The position numbers were made by a program, and so were the translations under genes. From the NCBI GenBank assembly GCA_964418745.1, contig CAYQMX010000015.1, positions 104,837 through 168,836 of the forward strand: a stretch of 64,000 nucleotides of DNA, read 5' to 3'. The notes under the pieces are model-generated. The model was not told the origin of the DNA. It did no database searches and saw only the letters and a program-made list of their open reading frames with translations. Origin of the DNA: Scleromatobacter sp964418745. GTDB taxonomy: Bacteria; Pseudomonadota; Gammaproteobacteria; Burkholderiales; Burkholderiaceae_C. Shown piece after piece: positions 7,665 to 18,259 of this stretch. How positions within the stretch are numbered: position 1 is the first letter of the stretch; every line of letters starts with the position of its first letter.

Positions 7665-8174
7665 ATGCTCGAAGGCCTCGCCCCCGTCATCGCCGCCGAC
7701 ACCCGCCTGGTCGTCCTCGGCAGCTTTCCCGGCGTCGCCTCGCTGGCCGCGCAGCAGTACTACGGCCACCCGCGCAACCACTTCTGGCCGCTGCTGTCGG
7801 CGCTGTGGGACGAGGACCTGGTGGCCCTGGACTATGCGCAGCGGCTGGCGGCGCTGCAGCGCCACCGCGTCGGCCTGTGGGACGTCTACCGCAGCTGCGA
7901 GCGCGAGGGTAGCCTCGACAGCGCGATCCGCCTGCCGGTGCCCAACGACCTGGCGCGGCTGCGTCAGCTCGCGCCGGGCCTGCAGGCCGTCGCGCACAAC
8001 GGCGGCGAGTCCGCGCGCTCGCGCCGCATCACCGCGCAGCTGGGCGTCGACGTGCACGCGCTGCCCTCCACCAGCCCCGCCAACGCGTCCTGGCGCTTCG
8101 AGCGCAAGCTCGCCGCCTGGCGCGATGTCTTCTCGCGCTACGATCTGGCGCCCCCACGGATCGAGCGCGCCTGA
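7665..8174 (+). CDS. DNA-deoxyinosine glycosylase (uracil-DNA glycosylase superfamily)
   Basis: A 169-residue protein of the MUG/UDG fold. The active-site motif LGSFPGVASL (about 18-27) is followed by QQYYGHPRNHFW, which matches the family defined as DNA-deoxyinosine glycosylase. The second motif is near LPSTSPAN (about 140-147). Members remove hypoxanthine, and in some cases uracil or xanthine, from DNA to start base-excision repair in the cytoplasm. ATG 7665 fits the family length; an upstream in-frame start would add 21 unconserved residues. Only 2 bp separate its stop from the next gene, so they are co-transcribed. Confidence 0.85.
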   Translation: MLEGLAPVIAADTRLVVLGSFPGVASLAAQQYYGHPRNHFWPLLSALWDEDLVALDYAQRLAALQRHRVGLWDVYRSCEREGSLDSAIRLPVPNDLARLRQLAPGLQAVAHNGGESARSRRITAQLGVDVHALPSTSPANASWRFERKLAAWRDVFSRYDLAPPRIERA

Positions 8175-8176
8175 CC

Positions 8177-8932
8177 ATGACCTCCCCTCGCCAGCAGATG
8201 GAACCCGCCACGATGTCCGAGCAGGACGGCGTGCGCTACCTGCACCTGGGCACGCCGTGGGTGCAGGGCGCGATGCGCGTGCGCAAGCCGCAGGCGATCG
8301 AGCTCGAGTACGTGCAGCGCATGATGGCCTGGATGCTGTGGCGCCCCGTGGCCGAGGTCGACCAGGGCCGTGCCGTGCAGCTGGGCCTGGGCGCGGCCGC
8401 CATCACGCGCTTCACGCACAAGGTGATGCGCATGCGCACGACGGCCGTCGAGCTCAACCCGACCGTGATCGGCGCCTGCCGGATGTGGTTCCACCTGCCG
8501 GCCGACGACGCAAGGCTGCAGGTCGTGCAGGCCGACGCCGGCGCCTGGGTGCAGGACGCCGCGAACCTGCAGTGCGCGGACGTGCTCAGCGTCGACCTGT
8601 ACGACCACGACGCCGCGGCGCCGGTGCTCGACACCGATGCGTTCTACGCGGCCTGCCGCGGCGTGCTGGCGCACGGCGGCCTGATGGCGGTCAACCTGTT
8701 CGGCCGCGATGCCAGCTTCGCGGCCAGCGCGGCGCGCATCGCGTCGGCGTTCGGGCGCGACCAGGTCTGGAGCCTGCGGCCCACGCGCGAGGGCAACACC
8801 GTCGTCATCGCCGGACGCGGCGTCGCCGTGCCCGACCGCGACACCCTGTCGGCGCGGGCGGATAACATCGAAGCGCGCTTCGGCCTGCCGGCGCGCAAGT
8901 GGCTGCGCATGGTGCGGCCGCTCACACTGTAA
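8177..8932 (+). CDS. Spermidine-synthase-like protein (class I methyltransferase fold)
   Basis: A 251-residue protein related to polyamine aminopropyltransferases. It has a beta-hairpin-like start (VRYLHLGTPWVQGAMRV), the Rossmann nucleotide motif VQLGLGAAAITRF (about 72-84), a TTAVELNPTVI segment (acidic residue binding the ribose or aminopropyl donor) and DVLSVDLYDHD. True spermidine synthases carry a DGxxQ gate and GGGDG; here the glycine loop is GLGAAA and the acidic gate is less clear, so substrate and reaction are uncertain. It is translationally close to the glycosylase gene before it (2 bp) and 9 bp from the GspE-like gene after it. Confidence 0.75.
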   Translation: MTSPRQQMEPATMSEQDGVRYLHLGTPWVQGAMRVRKPQAIELEYVQRMMAWMLWRPVAEVDQGRAVQLGLGAAAITRFTHKVMRMRTTAVELNPTVIGACRMWFHLPADDARLQVVQADAGAWVQDAANLQCADVLSVDLYDHDAAAPVLDTDAFYAACRGVLAHGGLMAVNLFGRDASFAASAARIASAFGRDQVWSLRPTREGNTVVIAGRGVAVPDRDTLSARADNIEARFGLPARKWLRMVRPLTL

Positions 8933-8941
8933 AGAGGCGCC

Positions 8942-10801
<1,860 letters not shown>

Positions 10802-11222
10802 ACGTCGCGAGCGCTGCGTGCGGGTCTGGCGGGACGCGCTGGCGCTGACACGATTCGCCGGCGCAGCTGGTCTTGTTCGTGTCCCCCGTCGGTCCGCGGC
10901 CGCCTCCTCCTGGAACCTCGCAAGACAAGCGCCCCCGGCTCACCGTGCCGGCCTTGGCTGGTTAGGAGAACATTCGCCGCATCCTGGGTTCGGAGTCGCA
11001 AGTCTCGGCCCATCGAGGGCCTCGACACCCGGCGCGCCGGCGTCCTGCCTCGAGCCACTGCCTTGCAGGTCGACCTCTGTATCTCCTTCTGTGATTCGCC
11101 CGAGGTCAGGCTTCGATTTCCGGATTGGATGCGACGATGAACCGAACGAGCTTCACAACCTGCTCTCGAAACCTGGCTTCGGCTTGCCAGCGCCGCGCAC
11201 CTCGTTGGCGACGCTTACCTCA
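10802..11222. other. Non-coding stretch with repeat copy A
   Basis: A gap of 421 bp downstream of the GspE-like gene with no convincing gene. It contains a copy of the dispersed repeat (10871-10957). From about 11050 the GC content falls noticeably compared with the flanks, the left edge of a lower-GC island that continues to about 11700. Confidence 0.5.
10871..10957 (-). repeat. Dispersed inverted-repeat element, copy A
   Basis: Read on the minus strand, one hairpin arm (complement of 10921-10949) matches the left arm of copy D (57958-57986) at 25 of 29 positions. The following 50 bases match the D centre at nearly nine in ten positions, including the shared GACGGGGGACACGAACAAGA. The second arm beyond 10871 is degenerate. 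No open frame or transposase is associated. Confidence 0.7.
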
Positions 11223-11444
11223 CTAGCCTGGGCCACTTTGCCTTGCGCATTGCGAAGCTTCAACGTGTTGTTGAACTTGCCCAAGGTGGACGGCGCTGCC
11301 AGTTCCGGATGCACGCGCCTGCCTCTCTCTTTCTTCTTCCTGCTCTTCCTTCTCTTTGTCGTGATGAGACTTGATGGAGAAGAACAAGGCGGTGCCTATC
11401 ACGAGCAACTTGAACGTAATAAGGACTATGGGAATCCAATCCAT
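11223..11444 (-). CDS. Small single-span membrane protein with a charged tail
   Basis: A 73-residue product: one hydrophobic segment (IPIVLITFKLLVIGTALFF, about 4-22), then a strongly charged stretch (HHDKEKEEQEEERERQ, about 27-42) and a polar end. It would sit in the inner membrane with a short periplasmic start and a cytoplasmic tail. GAGG lies five bases before ATG 11444, supporting this start over one 21 residues upstream. Base composition is lower in GC than neighbouring genes. Small MDW-type membrane proteins occur in Burkholderiales, but I know no function. It is divergent from the MocR-type gene. Confidence 0.5.
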   Translation of the reverse strand: MDWIPIVLITFKLLVIGTALFFSIKSHHDKEKEEQEEERERQARASGTGSAVHLGQVQQHVEASQCARQSGPG

Positions 11445-11702
11445 GATTTCCTCAATTCGCTGCATCAGCAGCCTGGGCAATGGTTCAAGCCGAATTGGAT
11501 GCTGCATGGGATCCCATGACGAGCCTTCTGCCTGTAGCCGTTACTGTGCCAGAACAGTCGCCGAAACCACAGGCTCAGATTCGCCAAGAAACAGCGGATC
11601 AGATGAACAGCATGGGGGATTTTCCAGGAAGAGTCTTGCGAAAGTACAGTGGTGATGAATCTGCTACTTGCGCATCTCAGTTGCGCACGATGACGAAGCA
11701 CC

Positions 11703-13115
11703 ATGAAGCGCTATGAAGCCCTGGCACAAGAGATCGCCGAGTCCATTGCCCACGGCCAGTTGCGGCCGGGCGAGCGTGTGCCTTCGGTGCGGGAGGCGAG
11801 CCGCAGCAGGGGCGTGAGCCCGTCCACCGTCTTCGAGGCGTACTACCTGCTGGAAGCGCGCGGTCTGATCGAGGCCCGCCCCCGTTCCGGCTACTTCGTC
11901 AGCCACACGGTGAACTGGCAGCAGGAGCCGGAGAGCTCCAGGCCGGTGACGAAAGAGCGCGCCGTCGAGGTGTCCGAACTGGTCTTCCAGGTCCTGGGCC
12001 ACGCCAGGAATCGGGCCCTCGTGCCGTTGGGTTCGGCCTTCCCCAGTCCACTGCTGTTCCCCTTGCCCAAGCTCGCGCTCGCCACGGGCAAGGCGCTGCG
12101 TCGGCTGGACCCGTGGCGCACGGTCGAAGACCTTTCGCCCGGCAGCGCCGCGCTGCGCCGCCAGATCGGCCTGCGCTATCTCGGCATGGGCTGCGGCATA
12201 GACACCGAGGAACTGGTCATCACCAACGGCGCGATGGAAGCGCTGAACCTCTGCCTGGAGAGCGTCACCCGGCCCGGCGACCTGGTGGCCGTTGAGTCGC
12301 CAACCTTCTATGCCGCGCTGCAAGCGCTGGAACGCCACAGCCTGCGCGCCGTCGAAATCGCCACCCATCCGCGCACGGGCATCGACGTGGCCGCGCTGGC
12401 CGCGGTCATGGACCGGCATCAGGTCAAGGCATGCTGGCTCATGCCCAACTTTCAGAATCCCCTTGGCAGCCTGATGCCGGACGACGCCAAGCAAGCCCTG
12501 GTGGAACTGCTCGCCAAGCGCGAGGTGGCGCTGATTGAAGATGACGTTTACGGCGAGCTGTATTTCGGCGCCAGCAAACCCCGGCCCGCAAAAGCGTGGG
12601 ATCGCGCGGGCTGGGTCATGCACTGTAGTTCCTTCTCCAAGACGCTGGCGCCGGGCTACCGCGTCGGCTGGGTGGCGGCGGGCCGCTACGCGCGCGAGGT
12701 CGCGCAGCGCAAGCTGATGAGTTCTCTCGCCGCACCCTTGCCCTCGCAGGAGGGCTTGCGCGAATACCTTGAACATGGCGGTTACGACCGGCACCTGCGT
12801 CAGTTGCGGGCGACGCTGGCGCAGCATCGCCATGCGACGCTGCGCGACATTGCGAAGCACTTTCCGCCCGGCACGCGGGCCACGCGGCCGGAAGGCGGCT
12901 ACTTCATCTGGGTGGAACTGCCCCCGAAGATCGACGCGCTGGAACTCCACCGGCTGGCCCTTTCGCAGGGCATCAGCCTGGCGCCGGGCCACCTGTTCTC
13001 GGCCGACCATCGCTTCAAACACCATGTGCGGATCAACTTCGGGCATCCCGACCACAAGGACTTCCACGCGGCGCTCAAGACGGTGGGAACCATTGCTCGG
13101 GCACTGGCGGCCTGA
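11703..13115 (+). CDS. MocR-type GntR regulator with aminotransferase domain
   Basis: A 470-residue transcription factor. Residues 1-70 form a GntR winged helix (GQLRPGERVPSVREASRSRGVSPSTVFEAY, split around 17-46). Residues 95-470 form a fold-type I PLP aminotransferase domain, with a conserved Asn/Asp/Tyr set (ITNGAMEAL, MPNFQNPLG, IEDDVYGELYF) and the PLP lysine in SSFSKTLAPGYRVGW. MocR proteins sense PLP, amino acids or amino-acid derivatives and control nearby metabolic or transport genes. A DMT transporter gene follows 428 bp downstream and a small membrane protein gene is divergent; both are possible targets. GC is lower than in the flanking genes. Confidence 0.9.
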   Translation: MKRYEALAQEIAESIAHGQLRPGERVPSVREASRSRGVSPSTVFEAYYLLEARGLIEARPRSGYFVSHTVNWQQEPESSRPVTKERAVEVSELVFQVLGHARNRALVPLGSAFPSPLLFPLPKLALATGKALRRLDPWRTVEDLSPGSAALRRQIGLRYLGMGCGIDTEELVITNGAMEALNLCLESVTRPGDLVAVESPTFYAALQALERHSLRAVEIATHPRTGIDVAALAAVMDRHQVKACWLMPNFQNPLGSLMPDDAKQALVELLAKREVALIEDDVYGELYFGASKPRPAKAWDRAGWVMHCSSFSKTLAPGYRVGWVAAGRYAREVAQRKLMSSLAAPLPSQEGLREYLEHGGYDRHLRQLRATLAQHRHATLRDIAKHFPPGTRATRPEGGYFIWVELPPKIDALELHRLALSQGISLAPGHLFSADHRFKHHVRINFGHPDHKDFHAALKTVGTIARALAA

Positions 13116-13543
13116 TGCGACCGGCCCGATGACGCTATGCACCGAGGTCAGATGCTGATCCACCCCGGCACATACGCGGAGCCGCCCTGAGTCTTGCAGA
13201 TCGTCCCTGGCAACGTTGCCCCAAAGCGGCCACTGGTGACCGATGGCTTGTGGCCGAAAGGGGAAATACCCAGGCGCCCACGAACGTCCGCAACCGGGTC
13301 ATGCAACTCCCCGCTCGTCTTCACCTCGCCCTGCCAAGGCCGGCACGGCGAGTCGTGCCCACGCCAGCTCGCCCCGCAAATCCAACCGGCAGCAACAAGC
13401 ACCAAGACCCAAGCCCATCACCGAAGCACCGTGCCCATCGCTGCCTGCAAGTCGCGGATGGAATCCACTTTCCTGCCGCTTCGCGCGAAGCCGTCATTGC
13501 CCATGCGCGAGTGCGCATGCCGACGGGCCGGGTAAGCTGGCGC
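13116..13543. other. Non-coding stretch with repeat copy B
   Basis: A gap of 428 bp between the MocR-type and DMT transporter genes. Short open frames cross it on both strands, but none has a convincing start or protein-like composition. It holds the truncated repeat copy B (13334-13410). GC returns to the window norm near 13540. Confidence 0.45.
13334..13410 (+). repeat. Dispersed inverted-repeat element, copy B (internally deleted)
   Basis: CCAAGGCCGGCACGGCGAGTC (13334-13354; the last 13 bases are the beginning of the left arm) is joined directly to the outer end of the right arm (GTCGTGCCCACGCC, then CGCCCCGCAAA). A degenerate tail follows in which CAGCAAC and CAAGCACC units recall the 7-bp tails of copies C and D. 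The hairpin centre is missing. CCAAGGCC before the arm is shared with copy A. Confidence 0.55.
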
Positions 13544-14497
13544 ATGTCCTCCGATCCCGCCGTGCCGCCCACGCTCGCCACGCTGCGCACCACCACCCCG
13601 GTCGCGCGGCCGCAGCGCCTGTGGCCCGGGCTCGCGCTGGCCACCGCCGGCTCGATCGCCTTCTCGGGCAAGGCGATCATCGTCAAGCTGGCGTACCGCT
13701 ACGGCGTCGACGCGGTCACGCTGATCATGTACCGCATGCTGTTCGCGCTGCCCCTGTTCCTCGGGCTGGCGTGGTGGGCGGGCCGCGGCCGGCCGCCGCT
13801 GTCCGCGCGCGACTGGCGCGTGGTCGCCGGCCTGGGCTTCTCGGGCTACTACCTGGCCAGCTTCCTCGACTTCGCCGGGCTGGCGTATGTCAGCGCGGCC
13901 TTCGAGCGCCTGGTGCTGTATCTCAATCCGACGCTGGTGCTGCTGCTGGGCCGCGTGCTGTTCAAGCGCCGCGTGGCGCGCACGCAGTTGGCCGCGCTGG
14001 CGGTCAGCTACGCGGGCGTGCTGCTCGTCTTCGGCCACGAGGTGCACATCGCCGGCAGCCACGTCATGCTGGGCGCGGCGCTCGTGTTCGGCAGCGCGGT
14101 CAGCTACGCGGTCTACCTGGTGTTCAGCGGCGAGGAAGTGCGCCGCCTCGGCTCGCTGCGGCTCACCGGCCTGGCCACCACGGTGGCCTGCCTGCTGTGC
14201 CTGGCGCAGTTCGCGCTGACGCGGCCGCTGGCGGCCGCCCACGTGGCGCCGCAGGTGCTGTGGCTGTCGGTGCTCAACGCCACCGCGTGCACCTTCGCGC
14301 CGGTGCTGATGGTGATGATGGCCATCGAGCGCGTGGGCGCCACGGTGGCCGCGCAGACGGGCATGGTGGGCCCGATCAGCACGATCCTGATGGGCGTGGT
14401 GATCCTGGGCGAGCCGTTCACCGCGTGGATCGCGGCCGGCACGGTGTGCGTGCTCTCGGGCATCTGGATGCTGGCGCGGGCGCGGCCGCCCGCCTGA
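13544..14497 (+). CDS. EamA/DMT-superfamily transporter
   Basis: A 317-residue inner-membrane protein with about ten hydrophobic helices arranged as two EamA repeats (about 30-160 and 175-305). The second repeat has the typical end VILGEPFTAWIAAGTVCVLSGIW. This superfamily exports metabolites and amino acids; substrate cannot be read from sequence. ATG 13544 is chosen because the hydrophobic repeat starts about 30 residues later, whereas longer in-frame starts run into repeat copy B. It lies 41 bp before the gamma-glutamyltransferase gene on the same strand, so the two may be co-expressed. Confidence 0.85.
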   Translation: MSSDPAVPPTLATLRTTTPVARPQRLWPGLALATAGSIAFSGKAIIVKLAYRYGVDAVTLIMYRMLFALPLFLGLAWWAGRGRPPLSARDWRVVAGLGFSGYYLASFLDFAGLAYVSAAFERLVLYLNPTLVLLLGRVLFKRRVARTQLAALAVSYAGVLLVFGHEVHIAGSHVMLGAALVFGSAVSYAVYLVFSGEEVRRLGSLRLTGLATTVACLLCLAQFALTRPLAAAHVAPQVLWLSVLNATACTFAPVLMVMMAIERVGATVAAQTGMVGPISTILMGVVILGEPFTAWIAAGTVCVLSGIWMLARARPPA

Positions 14498-14538
14498 GCG
14501 ATGATGCGGACCGAGCGCGGCGCGCGGAAAGGTCCGGC

Positions 14539-16146
14539 ATGACATTCGACTGGCACAACCCCTACCCGACGGTGCGCAGCCCCGTCTTCGCGCGCAACAT
14601 CGTCTCGACGTCGCACCCGCTGGCCTCGCAGGCGGGCCTGCGCATGCTGCTGGCCGGCGGCAACGCGATCGACGCGGCCATCGCCGCGGCGGCGGCGCTG
14701 ACCATCGTCGAGCCGGTCTCCAACGGCCTGGGCAGCGACCTGTTCGCGATCCTGTGGGACGGCGAGCGCCTGCAGGGCCTGAACGCCTCCGGCGTCGCAC
14801 CCGCGGCCTGGGACCCGGCCTATTTCGAGCGCCGCCACGGCGGCGCCCTGCCGGTGCGCGGCTGGGACAGCGTCACCACGCCCGGTGCCGTCGGCGGCTG
14901 GGTCGCGCTGTCGAAGCGCTGCGGCAGGCTGCCCTTCGCCGACTTGCTGGAGCCGGCCATCGAACTGGCCGAGCGCGGCCACGGCGTGGCCTGCATCGTG
15001 GCCGACAAGTGGGCGCGCCAGGTGCCCGCGCTGGCCGACCAGCCCGGCTTCGCCGAAGCCTTCATGCCGCGCGGCCGCGCGCCGGTGCCCGGCGAGCGCT
15101 TCGTGTTCGAGGCGGCCGGGCGCACGCTGCGCGCGATCGCCGCGACCGGCGGCGAGGCGTTCTACCGCGGCGAGATCGCCGCCGCGCTGGTCGCCCATGC
15201 CGCGGCCCACGGCGGCGCCATGTCGGCGGCCGACCTCGCCGGCTGGCAGCCCGAGTGGGTCGACACGATCGCGATGGACTTCGCCGGCCACACCGTGCAC
15301 CAGATCCCGCCCAACGGCCAGGGCATCGCGGCGCTGATGGCCCTCGGCATGCTGGAGCGGCTCGACGCCGGGCGCCTGCCGGTCGACAGCGTCGAGTCGC
15401 AGCACCTGCAGATCGAGGCGATGAAGCTGGCATTCGCCGACACCTACCGCTGGGTGGCCGACCCGCGGGCGATGACCGGGGTCACGGCGGCCGACCTGCT
15501 CTCGGACGCGTACCTGCGCGACCGCGCGCGCCTGATCGCCCCCGGACGCGCGCAGGACTTCGCGCACGGCGCCCCGCCGCGCGGCGGCACCGTCTACCTG
15601 ACCGCCGCCGACGAGAGCGGCCGCATGGTCAGCCTGATCCAGTCGAACTACATGGGCTTCGGCAGCGGCATCGTGGTGCCGGGTACCGGCGTGAGCCTGC
15701 AGAACCGCGGCCAGGGCTTCACGCTGGACGCGGCGCATCCCAACGTGGTGGCGGGCGGCAAGCGGCCGTTCCACACCATCATTCCCGGCTTCCTGTGCCG
15801 CGACGGGCGGCCGCAGATGAGCTTCGGCGTGATGGGCGGCAACATGCAGCCGCAGGGCCACCTGCAGACGCTGGTGCGCCTGCTGCGCCATGGCCAGCAG
15901 CCGCAGGCGGCGTGCGACGCGCCGCGCTGGAAGGTGGCCACCGGCCGCACGATCGACTTCGAGGCCACGATGGCGCCGGCGCTGGTGGCCGGCCTGCGCG
16001 CGCTGGGCCACGAGTCGGAGGCGACGGTGGACGCCTACATGGACTTCGGCTCGGGCCAGTTCATCTGGCGGCTGTCGGACGATCCGGCCGACGGCTACGT
16101 GGCGGCCAGCGACTCGCGTCGCGACGGCCAGGCCGCGGGCTTCTGA
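14539..16146 (+). CDS. Gamma-glutamyltransferase family protein (YwrD-like)
   Basis: A 535-residue Ntn-hydrolase precursor. The family cleaves itself before a conserved Thr, which becomes the nucleophile that transfers or hydrolyses gamma-glutamyl groups such as that of glutathione. Here the site reads RGGTVYLTAADESG (about 352-365), with the Thr retained; QSNYMGFGSGIVVPGTG downstream is typical of YwrD-type members. The N-terminal Ala-rich GGNAIDAAIAAAAAL is the usual start of the large subunit. No signal peptide is visible, unlike periplasmic Ggt, so a cytoplasmic role is likely. The stop is separated by only 1 bp from that of the convergent epimerase gene. Confidence 0.9.
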   Translation: MTFDWHNPYPTVRSPVFARNIVSTSHPLASQAGLRMLLAGGNAIDAAIAAAAALTIVEPVSNGLGSDLFAILWDGERLQGLNASGVAPAAWDPAYFERRHGGALPVRGWDSVTTPGAVGGWVALSKRCGRLPFADLLEPAIELAERGHGVACIVADKWARQVPALADQPGFAEAFMPRGRAPVPGERFVFEAAGRTLRAIAATGGEAFYRGEIAAALVAHAAAHGGAMSAADLAGWQPEWVDTIAMDFAGHTVHQIPPNGQGIAALMALGMLERLDAGRLPVDSVESQHLQIEAMKLAFADTYRWVADPRAMTGVTAADLLSDAYLRDRARLIAPGRAQDFAHGAPPRGGTVYLTAADESGRMVSLIQSNYMGFGSGIVVPGTGVSLQNRGQGFTLDAAHPNVVAGGKRPFHTIIPGFLCRDGRPQMSFGVMGGNMQPQGHLQTLVRLLRHGQQPQAACDAPRWKVATGRTIDFEATMAPALVAGLRALGHESEATVDAYMDFGSGQFIWRLSDDPADGYVAASDSRRDGQAAGF

Positions 16147-16147
16147 G

Positions 16148-17164
16148 TCAGCGGCGAGCTGGGGCGAGCGCCGGCGCCGCGGCCGGGCGGCCCGGCGTCA
16201 GCCCGAGCTCGTCCAGGCTGGCGCGCAGCGCGACCGGCAGCGGCGTCGGCCGGAACGCCGGCAGCCAGCGCGCGAGGGCGGCGCCATCGAGGCCGTGCGG
16301 CGTTTCCCACAGGTAGCGCATCTCCCCGATCTCGCGCCACAGCGGGATCACCAGCGCCAGCAGCCGGAACAGCGGCCACGGCGCGCCGCCGCGCCGGAAC
16401 GGGCGCGCGCCGCCCAGGCCGGCACCGCGCGCGACGGCCTCGACCGCGTCCATCAGCTGCTCGCCGGTGAGCGTGGCGCCGGGTAACGGGATGTCGATGA
16501 ACGGGGGCAGCTCGGCGAGCTCGCACAGGCCCACCAGCGCGCGCGCCATGTCGGGCAGGTAGGCCCAGGCATGCGCCAGCGTGCGCGTGCCCGGATAGGC
16601 GAGCCGGCCGCGCGCCACGCCCTTGACGACGACCTGGTCGAACCAGACGCCGCGGCCGGCGCCGAAGAAGTCGCCGGCGCGCAGGATGACGCTGCGCAGG
16701 CGCGGGGCGCGGTGGCGGAGCTCGTCCTCGAAAGCGACGCGCAGGCGGCCCTTGCGGGTGCTGGGCCATTGCGGCGTGCGGCCGTCGAGCGTGGCCGGCA
16801 TCGCGGCGCCGTAGTTGTAGACGTTGCCGGGCAGCGCGAAGCGGGCCCCCAGGCGCTCGGCGATGCCCATGCCCTGGCGGCCCATGGGCAGCAGGTCGGC
16901 GGCCCAGCGCGTGTAGTGCGGGTTGACGGCGTGCACGACGACGTCGGCGCCGGCGGCCTGGGCCACCAGCCCGTCGACGTCCGCCAGCGGCAGCGCGACG
17001 ACGCGGGCCCGCGTGGGCATGCCGGCGGCCGGGGTGCGGCGCACCTGCGCCAGCACGTCCCAGCCGGCGGCGTCGAAGGCCTGGGCGGCGGCCAGGCCGA
17101 AGCGGCCGTTGGTGCCCAGGATCAGCACGCGGCGGCGGCGCGGGGAGGTCGAAAGGTCGGTCAT
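16148..17164 (-). CDS. NAD(P)-dependent epimerase/dehydratase family protein
   Basis: A 338-residue protein with an N-terminal Rossmann fold; its nucleotide loop is LILGTNGRFGLAAA (about 14-27), a variant of GxxGxxG. The atypical SDR layout continues with VVVHAVNPHYT, NVYNYG (in place of the usual YxxxK) and RAGDFFGAG, as in NAD(P)H-binding or sugar-nucleotide-epimerase-like proteins of unknown substrate. It is divergent from a LysR-type gene 93 bp away, a common regulator/target arrangement, so that LysR protein probably controls it. ATG 17164 begins just before the Rossmann strand. Confidence 0.85.
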   Translation of the reverse strand: MTDLSTSPRRRRVLILGTNGRFGLAAAQAFDAAGWDVLAQVRRTPAAGMPTRARVVALPLADVDGLVAQAAGADVVVHAVNPHYTRWAADLLPMGRQGMGIAERLGARFALPGNVYNYGAAMPATLDGRTPQWPSTRKGRLRVAFEDELRHRAPRLRSVILRAGDFFGAGRGVWFDQVVVKGVARGRLAYPGTRTLAHAWAYLPDMARALVGLCELAELPPFIDIPLPGATLTGEQLMDAVEAVARGAGLGGARPFRRGGAPWPLFRLLALVIPLWREIGEMRYLWETPHGLDGAALARWLPAFRPTPLPVALRASLDELGLTPGRPAAAPALAPARR

Positions 17165-17257
17165 GGAAGGCTCCGTTCGGTGGGGATGCGTCCAGTGTGC
17201 GCAAACACCAGGCATCCGGAAAGTGGCTGAACATTCATATCAGCTATACAATTTTGC

Positions 17258-18259
17258 ATGGCAGATCCACTCCAACGACTCGACTGGGCGCTGGTGCGCA
17301 GCTACCTCGCGGTGATGGACGCCGGCAGTGTCAGCGCCGCGGCGCGCGCCACGCAGGGCCACCAGCCGACGATCTCGCGCCACCTCGCCGAGCTGGAGGT
17401 GCAGCTGGGCGTGGCGCTGTTCGAGCGCACCGGCCGCGGCGTGCTGCCCACCGCCGCCGGCCTGGAGGTGCTGCCGGCTGCGCGCCAGATGCAGGCCGCG
17501 GCCGAGGCGCTCGCGCGCAGCGTCACGCGCGGTCGCGAGGCCACGCGCGGCACGGTGCGCATCACCGCCAGCCAGGTCGTCGCCACCTGGCTGCTGCCGC
17601 CGCTCGTCGCGCAGTTCCAGCGGCTGGAGCCGGGCATCGCCATCGAGATCGTCGCGTCCAACGCCGTGCAGAACCTGCTGCGGCGCGAGGCCGATATCGC
17701 GGTGCGCATGCTGCGCCCCGACCAGGGCTCGCTGATCGCGCGCAAGGTCGGCGACGTCGGCGTCGGCGCCTACGCGCATGCCGACTACCTGGCCGCGATG
17801 GGTACGCCGCGCACGCTGGCCGACCTGGGCGACCATCGGCTGATCGGCTTCGACCGCGACGACACCATCCTGCGCGGCTTCGCGCGCGCCGGCATCGCGC
17901 TGACCCCGGCGCATTTCGCGCTGCGCACCGACGACCAGGTCGCCAACGGCCAGCTGATCGTCGCCGGGGCGGGCATCGGATTCGCGTCGCACTACTGGGC
18001 GGCGCTGTGGCCCGGCCTGCGCCGCGTGCTCCCCGACATGCCCATCGCGCCGCTGCCCTGCTGGCTGGCGGTGCACCGCGAGCTGCGCGGCAACGGCGTC
18101 GTGCGCCGCGTCTACGACTTCCTGGCCGCGGCGCTGCCCGCGCCGCTGCAGGCCATGCCGGCTGGGCCCGCGGGCACGAAGGCCCGGGGCGCCGCCAAGG
18201 TCAAGCCGCGCGTGCTAAAACCGGGCCCAACCCAACGACGCGCAGGAGAACACCCATGA
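17258..18259 (+). CDS. LysR-family transcriptional regulator
   Basis: A 333-residue LysR-type regulator: N-terminal winged helix (8-68, with SVSAAARATQGHQPTISRHLAELE) and a periplasmic-binding-like effector domain (about 95-300). Such tetramers bind T-N11-A sites between divergent genes and respond to a small molecule. The promoter gap shared with the epimerase gene (17165-17257) is AT-rich, including ATTCATATCAGCTATACAAT, and is the likely operator. The last 30 residues are basic and Pro-rich. The stop codon overlaps the next start (ATGA at 18256), coupling it to the quinone oxidoreductase gene. Confidence 0.9.
   Translation: MADPLQRLDWALVRSYLAVMDAGSVSAAARATQGHQPTISRHLAELEVQLGVALFERTGRGVLPTAAGLEVLPAARQMQAAAEALARSVTRGREATRGTVRITASQVVATWLLPPLVAQFQRLEPGIAIEIVASNAVQNLLRREADIAVRMLRPDQGSLIARKVGDVGVGAYAHADYLAAMGTPRTLADLGDHRLIGFDRDDTILRGFARAGIALTPAHFALRTDDQVANGQLIVAGAGIGFASHYWAALWPGLRRVLPDMPIAPLPCWLAVHRELRGNGVVRRVYDFLAAALPAPLQAMPAGPAGTKARGAAKVKPRVLKPGPTQRRAGEHP

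Noticed and set aside
5892..8057. A 721-codon minus-strand frame opposite the esterase, repeat and glycosylase genes
   Set aside because: It has no motifs, and the His-rich repeat on the other strand explains its own repetitive stretch.
13148..13405. An 85-codon minus-strand frame between the MocR and DMT transporter genes
   Set aside because: It overlaps repeat copy B and has no good ribosome binding site or family match.
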